From NCBI GenBank assembly GCA_011523195.1, contig WTHH01000502.1, positions 1-15,462 of the forward strand: a DNA stretch of 15,462 bases. The letters run 5' to 3'. Under the pieces are notes generated by a model. The model had not been told where the DNA came from and made no database searches. It worked only from the letters and a program-made list of their open reading frames with translations. This stretch comes from Verrucomicrobiales bacterium (lineage in GTDB: Bacteria > Verrucomicrobiota > Verrucomicrobiia > Limisphaerales > UBA1096). Each line of letters opens with the position of its first letter. Position 1 is the first letter of the stretch. Shown here in pieces: positions 13,490 through 15,462 of the stretch. Position numbers and translations under genes: made by a program.

Positions 13490-15462
13490 ATGCAAACGAA
13501 CAAAATCGCCACCGAGATCACGCGACTGTCCCTCAGCCGCAAGGTCACGGTATTTGTCCTTTTCCTGACGATCCTCGCTATTGGTATGATCGCCGTCAGC
13601 CGGTTGCCTTTGGAAAAATATCCAAGAGGCCAAGAGGGGCATTACATGCGGATTCGCACCGGGTGGGACTCGGGCGTCGCACAGGAGGCGATGGAAAAAA
13701 TCGGCCTACCGATGGAGGAGGAACTCAGCACCGTACGGGGTATTTCGTCGATTGACACACGTGCTTCGCAGACGTCTTCCGAGGTCAGTCTGCGCTTTAA
13801 ACGCGGTACAGACATGGACGTCGCCTATCGTGAAGTGCGAGATCGGATGGAGCGGGCCTCGCTGCGTTTCCCGGAGGGTGTGGACGATTATCGGATTACC
13901 AAATACGGCGGAGCAAGTGCGTCAGTCTGCCACATGTCCATACGATACAACGACGACACGGACCTCTATAACAACGTGGAGAAACACCTCATCCGGCCCA
14001 TTCAGAGAATCGACGGGGTGGCGGATGTCAGTTTTCGGATTCGCCAAAAGGAAATCCAAATTGAAGTGGACAAAGATCGGGCCGATGCCTATCGACTGAG
14101 CATTAGCCAGCTCTCGCGGCGGTTGCGCGGCGACAACTTTACCCTCTCCAGTGGCACGGTGATCGATGGTGGGAAAAAGTACCTCCTGAAGTCGTCCAGC
14201 ACCTTTCACTCGTTGAACGACTTGGCGGACATTCCGCTGAGCGACACAGTCACCCTGCGAGACGTAGCCACCATCAAGTACGAGGTGGACAATGTGTATC
14301 AGGATTTTGAGCGTTGGAACCAGATGCAGTCCGCAACAATTTCTGTTTACAAGGAAAGTGAGGCAAATACCGTGGAGGTGAGTGATGCGGTAGCTGGCGT
14401 AGTGGAGGAACTCAAGACGCATCCGGATCTGGCCCCGTATGAGATCTCCATTTACCGGAACTACGGGGAGACCATTAAAAACCAGCTCAATAGCCTTTTC
14501 AAAAACGGGTTATTCGGCGCGTGCCTCGCGGCGGTGGTGCTGTACTTTTACCTGCGGCAATTCCGGTTGACGCTAATCATCGCTTTGGCAATTCCTCTTT
14601 GCCTGTTCATCGCTATGACTGCGATGTTTTTTGCTGGTGACACACTAAACATGACTTCGATCCTCGGGTTGGTTATCTGTGTCGGCTTGCTGGTGGACAA
14701 CTCGGTAGTGGTGGCAGAGAACATTCACCGGCATTACCAATCGGGTGAATCACGTTGGGACGCCTGTCTGAAGGGCGTGGGCGAGATTGGGTTGGCGGTC
14801 ACGACGGCCACGCTGACTACGATCATCGTATTTCTCCCGTCGGTGCTGGTTGGCGGTGAGATGCGGTTCATGCTTTATCAACTGGCGCTGCCGGTAGTCT
14901 CGGCGTTGCTGGCATCACTTGGAACAGCCATCATTTTCATTCCGCTTACCGTTTACTTGACGCTGGATTCCAGCCGAGCCAAAGAGGATGCGGACCGTCG
15001 TCGGGATCGCATTAAAGGAGGGTTGGCCTTGATATACAAATGGACGTTCGAGCTGCTTAATCGTGGATACAACAAGGCTTTGGGGTATTATCTGAATCGG
15101 CGATTGGATCTCGCGTTTATCCTGATTTTGCTGCTTTCGGCTACCTACTTTTACGGGTTTCAAAAAGTGGATTTCGCCGGGTATCGAGATCGTGGCAACG
15201 ATGAGTTTCGGATGAGGTTGCGCTTCCCGGAACACTTCACGATCGACGAAAAAAACAGCTATTTTACAAATCTGGAAAACATTGTCGAGACCAACAAAGT
15301 CGAGTTTGGTATTCGAAGTTATCGGGTAGAGTTTGACAAGCGAACCCACGGGGAATTCGAGGCCAACTATACTGACGGAGGGCCGCCGGACATCCCCCGG
15401 GAGGAGGTGCCGGATCGGTTGTACAAATTGTTGCCCGAGGTTCCCGGTGTGCGGGTCTACTA
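13490..15462 (+). CDS. Second RND efflux permease, 3' end outside the window
   Basis: The frame is open from ATG 13490 to the window end, giving 657 complete codons of a protein that should be about 1000-1100 residues. The start has an AGGG Shine-Dalgarno 9 bases upstream. Visible parts are TM1 (about 18-37), the first porter domain (about 40-325) and TM2-TM6 (about 338-485), with D403 in TM4 in the context G-L-L-V-D-N-S-V-V-V-A-E-N. A basic linker and TM7 (about 543-558) follow, then the start of the second porter domain. Unlike its neighbour, the linker between the halves is short, with no DUF805-like insert. Gene order adaptor-permease-permease recalls MdtABC, where two different permeases form one heterotrimer. 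The gap to the first permease is 114 bp with two hairpins, so expression may not be one to one. Confidence 0.93.
   Translation, partial: MQTNKIATEITRLSLSRKVTVFVLFLTILAIGMIAVSRLPLEKYPRGQEGHYMRIRTGWDSGVAQEAMEKIGLPMEEELSTVRGISSIDTRASQTSSEVSLRFKRGTDMDVAYREVRDRMERASLRFPEGVDDYRITKYGGASASVCHMSIRYNDDTDLYNNVEKHLIRPIQRIDGVADVSFRIRQKEIQIEVDKDRADAYRLSISQLSRRLRGDNFTLSSGTVIDGGKKYLLKSSSTFHSLNDLADIPLSDTVTLRDVATIKYEVDNVYQDFERWNQMQSATISVYKESEANTVEVSDAVAGVVEELKTHPDLAPYEISIYRNYGETIKNQLNSLFKNGLFGACLAAVVLYFYLRQFRLTLIIALAIPLCLFIAMTAMFFAGDTLNMTSILGLVICVGLLVDNSVVVAENIHRHYQSGESRWDACLKGVGEIGLAVTTATLTTIIVFLPSVLVGGEMRFMLYQLALPVVSALLASLGTAIIFIPLTVYLTLDSSRAKEDADRRRDRIKGGLALIYKWTFELLNRGYNKALGYYLNRRLDLAFILILLLSATYFYGFQKVDFAGYRDRGNDEFRMRLRFPEHFTIDEKNSYFTNLENIVETNKVEFGIRSYRVEFDKRTHGEFEANYTDGGPPDIPREEVPDRLYKLLPEVPGVRVY

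Overview
The window looks like a piece of a Gram-negative bacterial chromosome of moderately high GC. It has an outer-membrane-type cell plan: a lipoprotein adaptor, RND pumps and an ExbB/ExbD motor. I lean towards Verrucomicrobiota or a close PVC relative. The reasons are the style of the TPR protein encoded next to ExbD, the long class II ribonucleotide reductase with a C-terminal zinc ribbon, and the 204-residue orphan protein. This placement is an impression from sequence style, not a search result.

Layout. Positions 28-4285 (minus strand) carry a phosphotransferase kinase of the N-acetylhexosamine 1-kinase type and, upstream of it, nrdJ for the B12-dependent ribonucleotide reductase. The divergent spacer 4286-4537 holds two tandem NrdR-box-like operators, about three helical turns apart, and a foldable nrdJ leader. 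Positions 4538-6491 (plus) form a tight operon: a small cupin, ExbB, ExbD and a TPR protein. Positions 6621-7235 hold a lone gene of unknown function with its own candidate promoter and a strong intrinsic terminator. uppP (undecaprenyl-diphosphatase) follows at 7362-8150. Positions 8318-15462 encode a tripartite efflux module: a lipoprotein membrane-fusion adaptor, a first RND permease of 1290 residues, and a second RND permease cut off by the window end. No outer-membrane channel gene is visible.

Two things stand out. First, a short palindrome with core CTTGGCCAAG, in its best form CGCTTGGCCAAGCG, occurs 11 times in 15.5 kb, where chance predicts about 0.02. It lies in intergenic gaps and also in-frame inside nrdJ, the cupin and the first RND permease, where it encodes L-A-K-(R) or L-G-Q-A. 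It looks like a genome-wide signal or a small spreading element. Second, the first RND permease carries what reads as a complete DUF805 membrane domain inserted between its two halves. Two of the palindromes fall exactly on the DUF805 signature motif and appear to have reshaped it.
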